Source: a virus
Direction: 5' to 3' (one strand)
Virus record (IMG/VR): IMGVR_UViG_3300048672_001165
Span: 29,685-93,684 of that record
DNA length: 64,000 nt
Numbering within the stretch: the stretch's first letter is position 1; each line of letters opens with the position of its first letter. The position numbers and the translations under genes are program-made. Positions 18,173-27,172 of this stretch are shown here, in pieces. The notes under the pieces are model-generated. The model was not told the DNA's origin. It saw only the letters and a program-made list of their open reading frames with translations, and ran no database searches.

Positions 18173-18985
18173 TTAAGGATTATTTTGAATTAGAGCTAGC
18201 GCTCTACTCTCGTCAGTCGTTTGCGCCGTGTAGAGCCGATTAGCTAGCTCCGTGGCCCCTTGTAGTTCGAGCTGTAGCGCATTAACAATCGCCAGCTGCT
18301 CATCAGCCTTATTTTTAAGCCCTATCAAGGTCAAAGCGGCATTTTGAGCTGCTGTTAAAGCCAGCACGGCGCTGTCGTCTTGGTAAGACTGTACAGTTGT
18401 TTTCAAGATGGTGAGCTGTGCATCCAAGTAAGCATAGATGGCTTGATGGCCTACAGCATCCCCCATCAGGATGGCGGTCTTAACTTCGTTAATGGCTTCA
18501 ACCAGATACTCTAACCCCACCAAGTTTTGAGCAGACGTCATGTGGGCGGTGGGCGTATAGTCCACAGGGCGGTTAAGCATGTTCTCCCAATGGGGAGGAC
18601 GGTTATCCCTATTGAGATTATCCAACAGAGCTTGAGCCGTATCGAAGTTTTTACTCCAACGACCACCCAGTTCTTGGTAATCAATAGCTACACTACTGAC
18701 TTGGCTGTTGAGAATCAGAATCGTTCGAAAGACCAGTAACCCACCTGTCATGGCGCTGGCTAGACTGAGCAGGTCAACGCACTTGTAATCGGTGCCTGGA
18801 TTCAAAACAGCGTTGGTATCTGTTCGTCGAACGACTAGGCTTTGTTCAAAGAAAGGCGAATGCTCTGGTACAACTGAACGTACCAGTTGAGAGCCCAATG
18901 TGTGGATCTCATTGACACGCTTGTTGGTGGGTGCAGTACCTGTGTAGTCTGCACTGCTGGCATTAGGGACAGGAGAAGTAGCCAC
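18173..18985 (-). CDS. Probable baseplate/tail structural protein
   Basis: This 270-residue protein starts at a GTG (GTGGCTACTTCT) with GAAAG upstream; no closer ATG is available. Residues 25-115 resemble the N-terminal module of its 638-residue neighbour: a 'NRVNEIHTL' start, a GTDYKCVDLLSLAS motif (compare GVDYHVGDFLSLSS there) and a QELGGRWS motif. The C-terminal 150 residues are helical with long Ala/Leu/Gln heptads. Shared modules suggest that these proteins dock on a common baseplate partner. The function is inferred. Confidence 0.6.
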   Translation of the reverse strand: MATSPVPNASSADYTGTAPTNKRVNEIHTLGSQLVRSVVPEHSPFFEQSLVVRRTDTNAVLNPGTDYKCVDLLSLASAMTGGLLVFRTILILNSQVSSVAIDYQELGGRWSKNFDTAQALLDNLNRDNRPPHWENMLNRPVDYTPTAHMTSAQNLVGLEYLVEAINEVKTAILMGDAVGHQAIYAYLDAQLTILKTTVQSYQDDSAVLALTAAQNAALTLIGLKNKADEQLAIVNALQLELQGATELANRLYTAQTTDESRALALIQNNP

Positions 18986-19016
18986 GTGTGGATTCTTTCA
19001 AGATAAAGTTGAATTC

Positions 19017-20933
19017 TTAGGAAGCGTTTCGTTCAATGACAACAGACTCAAGTGCATACTTGACGTTGTTGACTGAACGTGTTTGAATCAGTTCAAACTG
19101 AACTTGATCAGTTTGAAACGTCATGTGAGTCGTCCAGACCCCTTTCGTGTCTGCAGGGTTATGTTGATAAGATCCAATCAAAACCCCATTTGCTCTCAAA
19201 TCAAAGTTAAGTGTTTGACCCGGCTCTACGTGTAGAGTGATGGTGATTTGATGACTTGTTTTAGCAGCGCTGGTGACCGCTTGCGTCCAATCTACCAAAG
19301 AGGTATTAACGCTAGAGCGTCTGCTTAAGAAGGAGCGCCCTACGCCTACTTTAGACAGCACAAAAGCAAACGGGTGGCTCACATACACCATGTTAGGGAT
19401 ATGTTCTACTATCGCTCCTGTACCAGCCCCAAAGGCGGCGTCTTGGCGACCAAAAGAAAAGTCAAAGTCTTGCCAACCACCAGAGAAGTAAGCGTTGGAG
19501 TTGACAACACTAAAGCAGTTGTGATGACGTTTGAAATAGTCATCTAAAACATCGATTTCATACAGACTCAATAGTCGGTTATAGACCAAGAATTCGATCA
19601 CTTGACCAGAGCTGTTAGGCAGAGCTTGCAAACCGACCAGTCCACCTGACTGGAGAGTCAGAGGCTTCTCTAGCCCAGACCACTTGCCGTACTGCCGAGC
19701 ATTTTGACTACTCAAAAAGTAGCTTTGATTCACATCACCCGTGCATGCAAAGTAAAGCACAGTTGCATCTTGGGCATGTCCTTGATAACTCTTAGCGTAA
19801 ACCATTCCGTTAATACGGATACCCACATCTTGAGTCAAGTCGATCTCAATAGTTTCGTGAGCTAGCTTGACTTGTCCTTTGAAGTCATTACTCACCACCA
19901 AGCACAAAGTGACTTCAGCACCCGTACTCACTGCTAAACCGCTGATGTCACTCACCGCACTACTCAGCGACAGGCCAGGCCCTTGAACAGTAGCCCCATT
20001 GAGCATCAAAGACCGAGACTGCCCCGTATGGTCTCTCCAGTACGTGGTATTGTTATCAGCCACTCTAGAGAAATCAAACCAGCAGGTCAAGTCCTGTATA
20101 TACTTAGGACTGTCAAAGTGCCTTTGAGTCAATGCCCACTTGGCAGCGATGTGTTTAAGGGCAAGCGCTTGCGTGATGTTTTGAAAGTATTTCTGTTGAC
20201 GACTATTCATCCACTTTTGCCTGACAAGCCTGTCTTGCAGCATGATGGTGCGGTCGACTGAATCGTCAATCAACGCTTTTTGTTCTAGTGTTTCTTTACG
20301 AATATTAAAAACTTGTTGTTCAATAGCGTCTGTGATGGACTGCTGCCTTTGATCAACAAGTTGGATCAACTCAGCATTCGTCGCCGGCCAGGCCACTTGT
20401 AAGATGTGGTCATGGATCGCCGTATCTTTGACATGCATGGCCGCTTCCAGTGCTTGTATAGGCACAGAGATCTGATCCATGTCGTAGTACGTGTAGAGTT
20501 GATGGATGTGAGGCGCAGGTGTAAACTGCTTGGGCTTTAAAATATCAGTGGTCCAATCAAACGTCTGATTTGGATCAAAGATAGCGTTGTACGCTGCAAA
20601 GAACGCCTGCCGGTTGGCGTACTCTGGACCACCCACATACTGCGCAGTGACGTTAACGCTGGTTGCAGTCACGCCAGCGGCCATCACAATGTTGCAGTGA
20701 ATTGCCTTTTTGAGTTCACGACTACTCAGACTCAGGAAGTCCCCCACATGGTAGTCCACCCCCTTGGTGAGCGTGACCCCTTGATCGGTTATGACGATCA
20801 AAGAGTTGCTATAAAAAGCACCCCACTCTGGAAGAATGAGTTTGTAAACAGGTACAGGGTAGTTCTCTGTTTTCAAGTTGCTTGCCGCTTGTCCTGTTTG
20901 GTCAAACGGTAGTAAAAACACAGTGTCTGTCAT
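19017..20933 (-). CDS. Virion protein with FD-TGQ module and LamG-like domain
   Basis: In this 638-residue protein, residues 8-25 carry the FDQTGQAASNL start shared with the gene at 6549-8039, followed by GVDYHVGDFLSLSS near residue 57. Residues about 290-470 look like a LamG/concanavalin-A-like jelly roll: WFDFSRVADNNTTYWRD at the start and EFLVYNRLLSLYEIDVLDDYF at the end, a typical closing motif. Such domains often bind sugars, so this may be a baseplate-attached adhesin or side fibre. The C-terminus is beta-rich. It is read in the same direction as, and just upstream of, the 270-residue gene. Confidence 0.65.
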   Translation of the reverse strand: MTDTVFLLPFDQTGQAASNLKTENYPVPVYKLILPEWGAFYSNSLIVITDQGVTLTKGVDYHVGDFLSLSSRELKKAIHCNIVMAAGVTATSVNVTAQYVGGPEYANRQAFFAAYNAIFDPNQTFDWTTDILKPKQFTPAPHIHQLYTYYDMDQISVPIQALEAAMHVKDTAIHDHILQVAWPATNAELIQLVDQRQQSITDAIEQQVFNIRKETLEQKALIDDSVDRTIMLQDRLVRQKWMNSRQQKYFQNITQALALKHIAAKWALTQRHFDSPKYIQDLTCWFDFSRVADNNTTYWRDHTGQSRSLMLNGATVQGPGLSLSSAVSDISGLAVSTGAEVTLCLVVSNDFKGQVKLAHETIEIDLTQDVGIRINGMVYAKSYQGHAQDATVLYFACTGDVNQSYFLSSQNARQYGKWSGLEKPLTLQSGGLVGLQALPNSSGQVIEFLVYNRLLSLYEIDVLDDYFKRHHNCFSVVNSNAYFSGGWQDFDFSFGRQDAAFGAGTGAIVEHIPNMVYVSHPFAFVLSKVGVGRSFLSRRSSVNTSLVDWTQAVTSAAKTSHQITITLHVEPGQTLNFDLRANGVLIGSYQHNPADTKGVWTTHMTFQTDQVQFELIQTRSVNNVKYALESVVIERNAS

Positions 20934-20991
20934 AACGTCTTTTCAATTTAAAAGGGTTTAAAAGTCATAGCATTCTGCCGAGGACGGCATA

Positions 20992-21031
20992 AAACAACGT
21001 GCAGCACTTATAAGCATGCTGCACGTTGTTT
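20992..21031 (-). terminator. Terminator after the 206-residue minus-strand gene
   Basis: A perfect 15-bp stem AAACAACGTGCAGCA (20992-21006) / TGCTGCACGTTGTTT (21017-21031) has a 10-base loop. On the minus strand the stem ends in T residues and runs into ATGCCG, the recurrent terminator-associated element. Confidence 0.75.
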
Positions 21032-21051
21032 CAATGTCAATGACAAGCCCG

Positions 21052-21672
21052 TTAAGCGGGCGGCAGGTGCTGAAGGATGTACTGCTCTAAAGAAGCATTC
21101 TTCAGCTGTAACGCACTCAGCTGAGCCTGTAATGTTTCGATCTGTCTGAGGTAAGACGCTTGACTCATCATGTTGTTTTGACGAACCGTATTGAGTACCG
21201 CATGGTCTTCTGGGCTGATGAGCGTCTGAGGGCCGTAAGTCATCACCTCTACACGCGACTCCACACCAATTCGGCGCTTGACCAGTTCAGCCATGTCAGT
21301 GCAAAGAGGGCCCAAGTCTACCGTGTCCGGTAGCGCAGAGAGCGCAATGCCCAGCATGGTCAAACTGTAGACAATCCCAGAGGGGTCAGGAAGACCCAGC
21401 AAATAACGATTGGGGATCTTTAGCAGCTCTCCGTCATAAGACTGAAAAGCAATGACCTTGACACCATCGTTGACGTCTTGATCAAAGTTAGTTTCTAGCA
21501 GGCCATTAGCCTGGTAGATATCAACCATTGGGTCTTGCTCAGACGCCACCATGCCTGAGATCGATTCAATCCCAATGCACTCATAGATAGCACCATCAAC
21601 TACTTTGGTATCAAAAGGAGCGCTACATTTAATCGCTCCTCGCATGCCGACATTGGGGGTAATAAAACTCAT
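21052..21672 (-). CDS. Probable virion structural protein
   Basis: The 206-residue protein has a strong AAGAGG site upstream of its ATG. The first 100 residues are beta-rich; the last 45 (about 160-200) form a probable coiled coil (SYLRQIETLQAQLSALQLKNASLEQY begins near residue 172), which would allow trimerisation. It sits 14 bases behind the 435-residue gene in the same direction, so the two are probably cotranscribed. I do not recognise a family. A tail or baseplate role is inferred from context. Confidence 0.55.
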   Translation of the reverse strand: MSFITPNVGMRGAIKCSAPFDTKVVDGAIYECIGIESISGMVASEQDPMVDIYQANGLLETNFDQDVNDGVKVIAFQSYDGELLKIPNRYLLGLPDPSGIVYSLTMLGIALSALPDTVDLGPLCTDMAELVKRRIGVESRVEVMTYGPQTLISPEDHAVLNTVRQNNMMSQASYLRQIETLQAQLSALQLKNASLEQYILQHLPPA

Positions 21673-21686
21673 CGTGTTTTACCTCT

Positions 21687-22994
21687 TTAAACCGGAGTAG
21701 ACGCCTTAGAACTCACCAGGAACGTCGCGCCGTTATAGTTGCAGCTGATATAGAGGATACCATTGCGAAGCACCTTACGGAAAGCCACAGGCACGTCCAC
21801 CGCTTGAGTGAGTGTCTCAGCAATTGGCATCATGTCAGCTAGTCGACTCATGAACCCTTGCGTGTTCAGATTCATGCGGCCAAAGTCCGTACTGGTACTA
21901 GGCGCTGTGATCAGATCAGGAAACACGTCCGTCAAGTAAAATTTACTGTCACGGTTGTCCGGGTTACCCACTACCCCGACAGCCAAGTACTTGTACGGGT
22001 GCACAATCGCATGTGCTGTATTTTGGATATGAGTTTGATTCAGGGTGGGAAGCACGGCCTTCAAGCGAGTAATCAGCGCACCGAGCTTGATCACGGGCGA
22101 GTTGACTCCTGCCGTATTGGTCAAAGGGGCTACCGCATAATTAGCCCAGTCAGGAATGAGTAGAAACTCAAGACTTTTAAAGATGTCAGGCAGGTATTGC
22201 TGCCACTCCTGAACCGTATGCGTGCTGTGAGCTGCGATATAGTCCAGCACCGCTTGGCGGATCAAATCTTGATCATTGCCACGAGGACCGTAGATCAGGA
22301 AAGACCAATCCGTCGGTGTGGAAACACTTGGGTTAAGCGTATTGACCAGCGCATAAGTCTGAGATGCCAGCACCGTCTCAGGGTAGCTGCTGCGAGCACT
22401 CTGAACCGCGTTGATCTTGGTAATGAAATTAATAGCATTGACTGCTGTACTGACTGCCGTATAATCACCAAAGAGGTTATCCACAGGCATGGGCGGCACC
22501 ACGACGATCTCATAGTCGTCATACTGCACGCGAAACACTGCGTCACTGAACCACAACCTGCACGTCGTGGGCTCGGTAGCATAACTGGAGTCACTCCACG
22601 ACACATCACTTGGCCAGAGCTTGCCAGCAGGCCCCACCACCATTTGGCTGACTGCCACGTTAGTGCACGTCGTGCCAAAGTTGGCTGTAAAGTCACTGAG
22701 GAAAGCCGTCTTGGTGTCGGCACCTACCACCGCTTGCTGGCGAGTCTTCACCCAAGCAGCAATAGCGCTCAGTTGAGTGATCATGACGGTGGGTACGGCC
22801 ATCTTACCAGAGGTGTCTGAGTTGCTGGTAAACACAAGTACTACAGAAGCACCAGTTTGAGCGTCGCTGTAGCTTTTGATGTCCCTGGCAAACGTCCAAG
22901 CGTAGCTGCTGAGTTCACCCACAGGTGCTGTTACATCTGCAGCATTATCCGCAAAACCCGGATAGGCCACAAATCCTTTGATTTTGTACGTCAT
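21687..22994 (-). CDS. Probable virion structural protein
   Basis: This 435-residue protein starts MTYKIKGFVAYPGFADNA with AAGG upstream. It is mixed alpha/beta with no membrane segment and no catalytic motif I can name. Trp, Tyr and Thr are frequent, as in baseplate and sheath-associated proteins. It is the first gene of the minus-strand block 22994-21052 and is divergent from the spanin-like genes. The function is unknown; structural placement is by context. Confidence 0.55.
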   Translation of the reverse strand: MTYKIKGFVAYPGFADNAADVTAPVGELSSYAWTFARDIKSYSDAQTGASVVLVFTSNSDTSGKMAVPTVMITQLSAIAAWVKTRQQAVVGADTKTAFLSDFTANFGTTCTNVAVSQMVVGPAGKLWPSDVSWSDSSYATEPTTCRLWFSDAVFRVQYDDYEIVVVPPMPVDNLFGDYTAVSTAVNAINFITKINAVQSARSSYPETVLASQTYALVNTLNPSVSTPTDWSFLIYGPRGNDQDLIRQAVLDYIAAHSTHTVQEWQQYLPDIFKSLEFLLIPDWANYAVAPLTNTAGVNSPVIKLGALITRLKAVLPTLNQTHIQNTAHAIVHPYKYLAVGVVGNPDNRDSKFYLTDVFPDLITAPSTSTDFGRMNLNTQGFMSRLADMMPIAETLTQAVDVPVAFRKVLRNGILYISCNYNGATFLVSSKASTPV

Positions 22995-23028
22995 GGTGTC
23001 TAACCTTTGCTCTATGTTGAAACAAAAT

Positions 23029-23058
23029 CTACAGCACTGGTGTTCAAAAGTGCTGTAG
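23029..23058. other. Stem-loop in a divergent intergenic region
   Basis: A perfect 10-bp stem CTACAGCACT / AGTGCTGTAG with a 10-base loop lies between two divergent genes. It is upstream of both starts, so it may be a 5' leader structure or operator rather than a terminator. Promoters for both directions should lie within 22995-23117. Confidence 0.45.
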
Positions 23059-23117
23059 GCTATACCATTCTTTTAGGCGATCAAATCTTTATACTCATTT
23101 AAAAAGGGATCTTAGCT

Positions 23118-23582
23118 ATGGCTTTTCCATTTGTCAAGCTGGTGATGGTGCTGGTGAAATATGGCCAAGAGTTATTCCTTGGCCAGCCGCCCGCTCATCA
23201 GCGCCGTCGTAAAACGGATGTACCGTTTAGTCGTTTAGAGTCACTCAAGAAAATATTCATTTGGGCCGGTTCTATCTCAATCATCGGTTGCGTCTATCTA
23301 GTCATGCAGCTCTACCATGTTTCCAGCAAATACAATAAACTCGTCAACGAGAAAAAAGAAGCAGCAGTTTGTCCTGCATCCGATGATCCAGTTGTCAAAG
23401 AAACCCCATCTGTCCCACCTGAAACCCCTAGCGCTCCTTTAGAGCCGCCTCAGCGAAAACAAATCCCTGCACTCATCCTACCGCCTACCAGACAAATCCC
23501 TAAACCTCAAGAGACAACAGATGACGACAACGAACGCCATCAACGACTGCTCAAGCGTTTGCATGAAATTGACAGCCATTAA
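23118..23582 (+). CDS. Single-pass membrane protein, candidate inner-membrane spanin
   Basis: The 154-residue product has a basic N-terminal section, one transmembrane helix at about residues 45-67 and a Pro-rich outer domain (about 90-140: many PxxP and EPP elements) ending in a charged helix. An outer-membrane lipoprotein gene overlaps its 3' end in another frame, an arrangement typical of Rz/Rz1-type spanin pairs that fuse inner and outer membranes at lysis. Unlike lambda Rz, the Pro-rich part here is on the inner-membrane partner. AAAGGGA precedes the ATG. The spanin call is inferred from architecture. Confidence 0.55.
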   Translation: MAFPFVKLVMVLVKYGQELFLGQPPAHQRRRKTDVPFSRLESLKKIFIWAGSISIIGCVYLVMQLYHVSSKYNKLVNEKKEAAVCPASDDPVVKETPSVPPETPSAPLEPPQRKQIPALILPPTRQIPKPQETTDDDNERHQRLLKRLHEIDSH

Positions 23583-23904
23583 ACTCTCTGTTGCTGCAGT
23601 GCTGCTGTGCTTAGGCTCGTGTAGTTTCACGACCCACATCACCATGCCTGCTCCTGTTATCCAAGAGATCACTCAAGCAGCTAAAAGTAGCACGTGCCCT
23701 GTTTACGTGCTACCTCCTGCAACTGATTTACCACCTGTACCCATTGCACGCATGCAAGGTACTGCCCCTGCAGATATAGATGCCAAGATCAACATTTTGC
23801 TTGACGCTTTAAAAGAAGCTCGCAAAGTGCATCAAGAAAGAGAAGCTACGCTTAAAAGTAGCTACCAGCAGTACTTGGCCATCTGCTCAGCTGCAGCGCA
23901 GTAA
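23563..23904 (+). CDS. Outer-membrane lipoprotein, candidate outer spanin
   Basis: Starting at the ATG at 23563 (rather than 23521) gives a 113-residue protein with a clear lipoprotein signal: MKLTAIKL, a hydrophobic core AVLLCL and a lipobox LGSC. The first 20 bases overlap the end of the membrane-protein gene in another frame. The mature part has a short Pro-rich section then a helix with heptad spacing (about residues 70-105). A lipoprotein nested at the end of an inner-membrane gene is the hallmark of spanins in Gram-negative phages. The ribosome site is weak, suggesting translational coupling. Confidence 0.6.
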   Translation: MKLTAIKLSVAAVLLCLGSCSFTTHITMPAPVIQEITQAAKSSTCPVYVLPPATDLPPVPIARMQGTAPADIDAKINILLDALKEARKVHQEREATLKSSYQQYLAICSAAAQ

Positions 23905-23975
23905 AAAGAAACCACATATCACCATCTTGTGTCTGCGACAAAAAAGCTCAACCCCTTTTCACTTTTTGAATACCT

Positions 23976-25460
23976 ATGGCTAAAAAAGAAAAACCTGTTG
24001 AAGACCTTAATCCTACAGGTCTGGTCTACTACACCGATGGTGGTGCGCGTTGGGGTCCTAAGGGCTCTAATCCAGGATACGCTGGATACGGCATCCATGG
24101 CTATTCCTACAACTATGGTGAAATCAAAAAAGGAATTGGCCTCTCAGGTGTGATTACCACTGAAACTGGCTACAGTACCAAGTCGGGTGATAAGGCACAA
24201 GTCAAACCACTACACTACGTGGATGGCTACGGCACGCTTGAAGGTTTTCAGTCTAATAACGCTGCTGAGATCCAAGCAGCCACCATGGCTTTAGCGCATG
24301 CTAAAGAGTACCGACTTGACCACCAAGATGTCAAACAAATCAATATCATCACAGATAGCCGTGGTGTAGTTGATGCTGGTAATCAGTGGCTGAGCAAGTG
24401 GAAGTCTAATAACTGGATCAAGTCGGATGGCACACCAGTCAAGGGTCAGGAGTGGTGGAAGCTGCTGAGTTCTGAGCTGGATAACCACAAGTCTAACGGT
24501 GTTCAAGTCAATTTTGTTTGGGTCAAAGGTCACTCAGGTGAAGTCGGCAATGAACAAGCTGATCAACTGGCGACGCTGGCAGTCACTAAGAATAAAGAAG
24601 GTGACCGAGGCCACACGATCAAAGAAACTCCTCTAGAAAAGTACTGGAGCGAGACTTACCAAAAACATCCGCTCATCACGCAAAGAGCCATGTACTTTGT
24701 GACCGATGGAGCGACTCTAAAACCAGGTTGCTACTACCTAGGCAACCATGGTAAAGATGACGACATGATTGGTACACGTATTCCTGATGGTTACTACAGC
24801 TATGTCGAACTGGCAGAGACTGAACCCATCATGGAGATTCTCATCAAGAGACAGATGGAACTCACCTGCCCTGAGATCAGAATCATTGTGGTCAACTTAG
24901 TCAAGCTGCTGAGTCAAAACGTAGCCAGCAAGGTGGTTCAATATGGACCGCAATGTTTCTTGAAAGATAATCCAAGGCGCTATGACTTGGTCTTTCTAGA
25001 CGACGAACGTATTGCTAAAGAAATGGACCCACCCATTCAAGCGTGGCAAGCGGTAGAAGCTTTGAATATTGTCAAGACCATCTTCAACAGCATCCAGACC
25101 AGTGATCCAGCGTATATCCTTTACGACATCACACCTCGCCTGTACGCACAAAACGAGAAAAACAAAACAGTTTTGAAGCCTGAGTTTGGTACGGGCTACT
25201 GTGAAATGAAAGTCGACATTGAACCTCCTCAAGGGTTTGATGCTAAGCCCATCAAGCTCATCTTCGGCGTCGACCTGCCTGCCAGAAATTCTCTGAAGCG
25301 AATGGAAGACCTAGAGCCAAGTGTTAAGCTGGTGGTTTGGATAGAGGGAGCAGGAATCGTTCGGTTTGCCACGTACGTAGAAACAAAGACAGGCAAAGGC
25401 TTGTTTGTGTCCTACTACAGCAACCGAGTTGTTCTCAAACCGACAGCCCAAGCAAAGTGA
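23976..25460 (+). CDS. rnhA-like: Ribonuclease HI with a long C-terminal extension
   Basis: The 494-residue protein has a complete type I RNase H core: Asp21 in YYTDGGARW, Glu98 in NNAAEIQAA, Asp127 in IITDSRG, His186 in VKGHSGEVGNEQADQLA and Asp196 in the same motif. This enzyme removes RNA from RNA:DNA hybrids such as replication primers. The core ends near residue 205. The remaining ~290 residues have no motif I recognise and exceed the usual ~155-residue length, so they may bind a partner or nucleic acid. An insertion between strands (about residues 50-90) is also longer than usual. Confidence 0.88.
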   Translation: MAKKEKPVEDLNPTGLVYYTDGGARWGPKGSNPGYAGYGIHGYSYNYGEIKKGIGLSGVITTETGYSTKSGDKAQVKPLHYVDGYGTLEGFQSNNAAEIQAATMALAHAKEYRLDHQDVKQINIITDSRGVVDAGNQWLSKWKSNNWIKSDGTPVKGQEWWKLLSSELDNHKSNGVQVNFVWVKGHSGEVGNEQADQLATLAVTKNKEGDRGHTIKETPLEKYWSETYQKHPLITQRAMYFVTDGATLKPGCYYLGNHGKDDDMIGTRIPDGYYSYVELAETEPIMEILIKRQMELTCPEIRIIVVNLVKLLSQNVASKVVQYGPQCFLKDNPRRYDLVFLDDERIAKEMDPPIQAWQAVEALNIVKTIFNSIQTSDPAYILYDITPRLYAQNEKNKTVLKPEFGTGYCEMKVDIEPPQGFDAKPIKLIFGVDLPARNSLKRMEDLEPSVKLVVWIEGAGIVRFATYVETKTGKGLFVSYYSNRVVLKPTAQAK

Positions 25461-25492
25461 TTGTTCTCACAGCTCGCTTCAAAGCGTGAGTT

Positions 25493-25531
25493 AAAAGAGG
25501 CCCTTTCTACGGGAAGAGTCTCTTTTTTCTT
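25493..25531 (+). terminator. Probable terminator after RNase H
   Basis: An imperfect stem (AAAAGAGG.CCCTT / GGGAAGAG.TCTCTTTT) is followed by a T-rich run to about 25537. A smaller stem CTCGCTTC / AAGCGTGAG-like lies just upstream. Confidence 0.55.
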
Positions 25532-25704
25532 TTTATGTTTGTGAGCTGTGGGTAGTGTGCGCTACTCCACCGAAGGCGAAAAAAGGAGGCTCGTGCGCGC
25601 TGCAACCAGTCTTTGTATTTCGGGCTCTCGTAAGAGTGCCGATCTCCCAACCAAACTACCGGTGCTTTTACTTTCTTCTCTTTTGTAAGCGAGTAAGTCT
25701 AATC

Positions 25705-26103
25705 ATGAATCTTGATGCATTTGCCATGAGAAATAGCCGGTGGCTGAAGATCATTTTTTCAATGCTGCCGAGCTGGATCATTCGCTACACGTTTCTAGCG
25801 TCCCTAGCGGCTGCTACGCGTGCTGTCAACCTAGAAGATAAACAAGCCAGAGCCAGTTTGAATGACATCTTGCACCTCGTCAATAAAGACGAGTCACTCA
25901 GTGCTGTAGCCATGGTGTCTAATACGGTGTGGTCGTGTTCTGACATAGCACCTGCTGACTTAGGCGAAGAAGAACTTCGTGGTCAGGTAGAACGCTTGGT
26001 AGAACGCACCCCAGATTGGGCTCGCTATGACGAACCCCAGGTGATGGTCAGAGATGCGCTGGCGATGTTTGAGTTCTCTCGCCACGCTCCACTGTCAAAC
26101 TGA
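25705..26103 (+). CDS. Hypothetical protein
   Basis: The preferred start is the ATG at 25705, giving 132 residues (MNLDAFAMRNSRWLKII). Upstream codons in the same frame look like non-coding sequence. The first 45 residues include a moderately hydrophobic stretch (about residues 18-35); the rest is acidic and helical. No motif is recognised. It is followed by a strong terminator, so it is probably a single-gene unit. Confidence 0.5.
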   Translation: MNLDAFAMRNSRWLKIIFSMLPSWIIRYTFLASLAAATRAVNLEDKQARASLNDILHLVNKDESLSAVAMVSNTVWSCSDIAPADLGEEELRGQVERLVERTPDWARYDEPQVMVRDALAMFEFSRHAPLSN

Positions 26104-26119
26104 TTTAAAACCACTAAGC

Positions 26120-26166
26120 TTTTCAGCAGGAAAAAACTACTTCTTCCTGCTGAAAAACTCTTTTTT
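26120..26166 (+). terminator. Strong intrinsic terminator
   Basis: A 13-bp stem TTTTCAGCAGGAA (26120-26132) / TTCCTGCTGAAAA (26144-26156) is followed by ACTCTTTTTT and then TTTTATGCCG, the recurrent element. Confidence 0.85.
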
Positions 26167-26236
26167 CTTTTATGCCGTCTTTTTCATAAGACACACCCAT
26201 GTGGTGTGATACTAACTTCTTTGAGTATAAACCACC

Positions 26237-26497
26237 ATGACTGTCAACATCCCTCTAACGGTGTATTTAGCTACACTAGACAACATTGCTGAAGTAGGTA
26301 ACATCCATTCTAAAATCAAGACAGATGAAACTGGGATTATTCCAGAAGAGATCATCACGACCATTTACGATAAAGCACATGGTCAGTTCACTTTTGAGAG
26401 TGACACCTATGGCCCTTACGTGATCGACTCTACGAAGCATGTGATACTGCCTGAAAAAGATTGGTATACGCTTAGCGAGCTGTCGTTGAGGTTTTAA
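26237..26497 (+). CDS. Small hypothetical protein
   Basis: An 86-residue acidic protein, the first of three closely spaced small genes. It has mixed strand/helix character and no recognised motif. The stop is two bases before the next start, suggesting translational coupling. There is no clear ribosome site beyond an A-rich leader. Confidence 0.5.
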   Translation: MTVNIPLTVYLATLDNIAEVGNIHSKIKTDETGIIPEEIITTIYDKAHGQFTFESDTYGPYVIDSTKHVILPEKDWYTLSELSLRF

Positions 26498-26499
26498 AA

Positions 26500-26829
26500 A
26501 TGCCTCAAGAAGATATTGTCAGAGTAGAGTTTGTAGACTTGATGAATCACTTGCAGTCTGCAGCTCAGTGTGTGAGGTTTCCTATACAGGTACAGCATCA
26601 CATCCTAAGTCCTAGAACTGCCATGGTGATCATCAAGACCAAAGATCCTATTTACCTCAGAGAGTTGCAACGTATCTTTGATCAAGTCCACCACAATTGG
26701 CTAGTGACCTCACGGGGGGTTTCTGGTATCTATAAACACCACAGGTCTTACGTGGTGGGTGTCAAGTCTTTTTTCTTTGTGTACGTACAAGCTCATAGCG
26801 AAGGCGCATGGATCAACATCAAAGTGTAG
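26500..26829 (+). CDS. Small hypothetical protein
   Basis: A 109-residue protein rich in Val, His and Gln, with no membrane segment. It begins two bases after the upstream stop and overlaps the next gene by 22 bases, so the trio 26237-27170 is almost surely one operon. No family is recognised. Confidence 0.5.
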   Translation: MPQEDIVRVEFVDLMNHLQSAAQCVRFPIQVQHHILSPRTAMVIIKTKDPIYLRELQRIFDQVHHNWLVTSRGVSGIYKHHRSYVVGVKSFFFVYVQAHSEGAWINIKV

Positions 26830-27170
26830 TTAAAAAGTTGGTTGACAGAGCAGTATTTGCTCAACTGAGCTTTAACCAAATATGGGACATTTTAGAGCGA
26901 CTCAGCCAAGTGTCTATCTTGTTAATGGACATTACGCCAACGGTTTACATGAGAGATAACATCAAAGAAAATAAACTCTGCTCTGAGTCGTTAGTCCTCA
27001 TGAAAGAGCTAGAGCAGCTGTTTCTTCGGTATAAAGGTACAGTCAAATTACACCGTCATGGAAGGTGTATAAAGTTGACCTATAAAGACGTACCAACTGA
27101 TTTGATTGACGTGCATAAAGGCTTTCTAGACAGAGCAGCCCGTTTGATTAAACGGCATAGAACGCTTTAA
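26808..27170 (+). CDS. Small basic hypothetical protein
   Basis: A 120-residue basic, helical protein whose start overlaps the preceding gene. The C-terminus is Lys/Arg-rich (DRAARLIKRHRTL), which would fit nucleic acid binding, but no DNA-binding motif is visible. It ends three bases before a bidirectional terminator. Confidence 0.5.
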   Translation: MDQHQSVVKKLVDRAVFAQLSFNQIWDILERLSQVSILLMDITPTVYMRDNIKENKLCSESLVLMKELEQLFLRYKGTVKLHRHGRCIKLTYKDVPTDLIDVHKGFLDRAARLIKRHRTL

Positions 27171-27172
27171 AG

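Noticed and set aside
22197-22820. Plus-strand frame of 207 codons
   Set aside because: It lies opposite the 435-residue minus-strand gene that has a good ribosome site and plausible composition; the plus-strand product is Arg/His-rich and unlikely.
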